Shown here: one piece after another, positions 63,027-64,000 of the stretch
Position numbering within the stretch: position 1 is the first letter of the stretch
How the letters are laid out: every line of letters starts with the position of its first letter
Assembly (NCBI RefSeq): GCF_036370855.1
Contig: NC_088108.1
Location: 12,051,448 to 12,115,447, forward strand
Source of the DNA: Dromaius novaehollandiae
Taxonomy: Eukaryota; Chordata; Aves; Casuariiformes; Dromaiidae
Length of the DNA stretch: 64,000 bases
Direction: 5' to 3'
The notes under the pieces: model-generated
Database searches by the model: none
What the model saw: only the letters and a program-made list of their open reading frames with translations
Told to the model about the DNA's origin: nothing
Made by a program: the position numbers and the translations under genes

Positions 63027-64000
63027 CTGTAGAATCAGTAGAAGTTTGTGTTAGTTATGAATGATCCTGAGGTATACACTGAGGTACAGAAGTCAGAGAT
63101 TAGTCTCTCAGACACACATGTATTTCAGTCAGCAACACAGTGGAATAAAACAGGTGTTAGAAATGAGCTCAGATGAGAAAGATCTGCTCTTAAATTTGAC
63201 CTGAGTTCAAGCAGCCCATGTATTTGGTTAGTTGCAGAAGCAACTGGTGTTCGATTCATGCCAGGGCAGGAAAATCAGTCTCTTTTAAAAGCATCTTAAA
63301 AAATTCATGCAAATCACGAGAGTGAACACTATTTGTCTATTTCAGTTTGTAACTTTTGCAGTATTCTGTTAAAGCCTCATTTTATTCTTACTAAAGTCAA
63401 AGACAAAACTCCCAGATCAAGAACCATTCTAGCATGCAGCCTAGGACCATTTTATGGAAACTCAAGTGCCATGAGTCTGATATGTTAAGTGCTTCTATTT
63501 TGTCAACAGATTGCTACGAGGCAAACAGCATGCCCTCCCAGGGCAGTAAGTGTGTGTATTTTCTTTGGACATATGCTGTACGTCCTGCAGCATTAAAGCA
63601 GCTAATTACTCTATGAACAGATAATTTAGTAAAATAGCTGGTCCTTGATGTTTACTTCCAAACAATAAAAGCCTATGAAATGACAAATCAAGCAGCTTCA
63701 GCTGAATAAGCATATATAATTTTAACATTTGCTTGAGTGCATGTCCTAAAATGAGCAAAAGAGCTACAATTTTCACTGCAAAGCTTTTCTTCTCGCTACA
63801 GAAGTATCTTTTATACATAACATAAAAGCCCAGTTGTGGACTAAATATTATTAAAACTATTTCTACAGTATGCCCCTAACTAATGGGCAGATTCTGATGG
63901 CCTCATGCTGTATGGGACTTTCTTCTATCAAAACTAATATAATGGCAATGGCTGCCCAAGCATTGAAATGTGGTTTGGAAATACGGAAACAAGAAAAATT
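63027..64000. other. window end, probable upstream intron
   Basis: No exon of the required phase was found upstream of the transmembrane exon. A minus-strand donor-like site near 63,391 follows a short open segment, but its phase does not fit. The remainder is AT-rich with no repeat recognised. Confidence 0.4.

Overview
The window reads as nuclear DNA of a bird. It is AT-rich, and long reading frames are absent except for chance ones. It carries a 5'-truncated CR1 LINE copy at about 19,768-20,393 in the form common in avian genomes, along with A-tracts, GT microsatellites and one true CpG island. CR1 also occurs in turtles and crocodilians, so bird is the best call but not a proven one. Nothing looks bacterial or viral: there are no operons, no dense ORFs, no rRNA or tRNA, and no CRISPR array.

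Layout. 1-19,767 is gene-poor: one decayed coding-like stretch (about 1,100-1,560), GC-rich patches at 7.4-7.8, 8.4-8.5 and 18.2-18.35 kb, a GT microsatellite at 15.5 kb, and short tandem duplications. 19,768-20,393 is the CR1 copy. 20,394-29,330 shows no gene. A CpG island at 29,331-29,645 is the only strong promoter-type signal and could serve either strand. Downstream of it on the plus strand are exon-like segments with good splice signals: 34,847-34,929 (ends in a stop, with AATAAA about 200 bases later), 38,085-38,247, 41,044-41,162 and 49,471-49,571. Two of them (38 and 41 kb) join in a compatible open phase. They could belong to an unrecognised gene or to a long non-coding RNA.

The right end holds the best protein-coding evidence. 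On the minus strand, 63,026-62,930, 59,672-59,530 and 59,363-59,272 chain in matching phase. Together they encode a transmembrane helix, a juxtamembrane cysteine cluster, a lysine-rich tail and a stop. This would be the 3' end of a single-pass membrane protein whose 5' part lies beyond base 64,000. Further along the same strand are two cysteine-rich open segments (about 58.2-58.4 and 57.4-57.6 kb) that look like diverged copies of one another, and one more exon-like segment at 55.6 kb. I could not name any of these genes. Exon calls rest on splice signals, phase and composition only; no homology search was possible.
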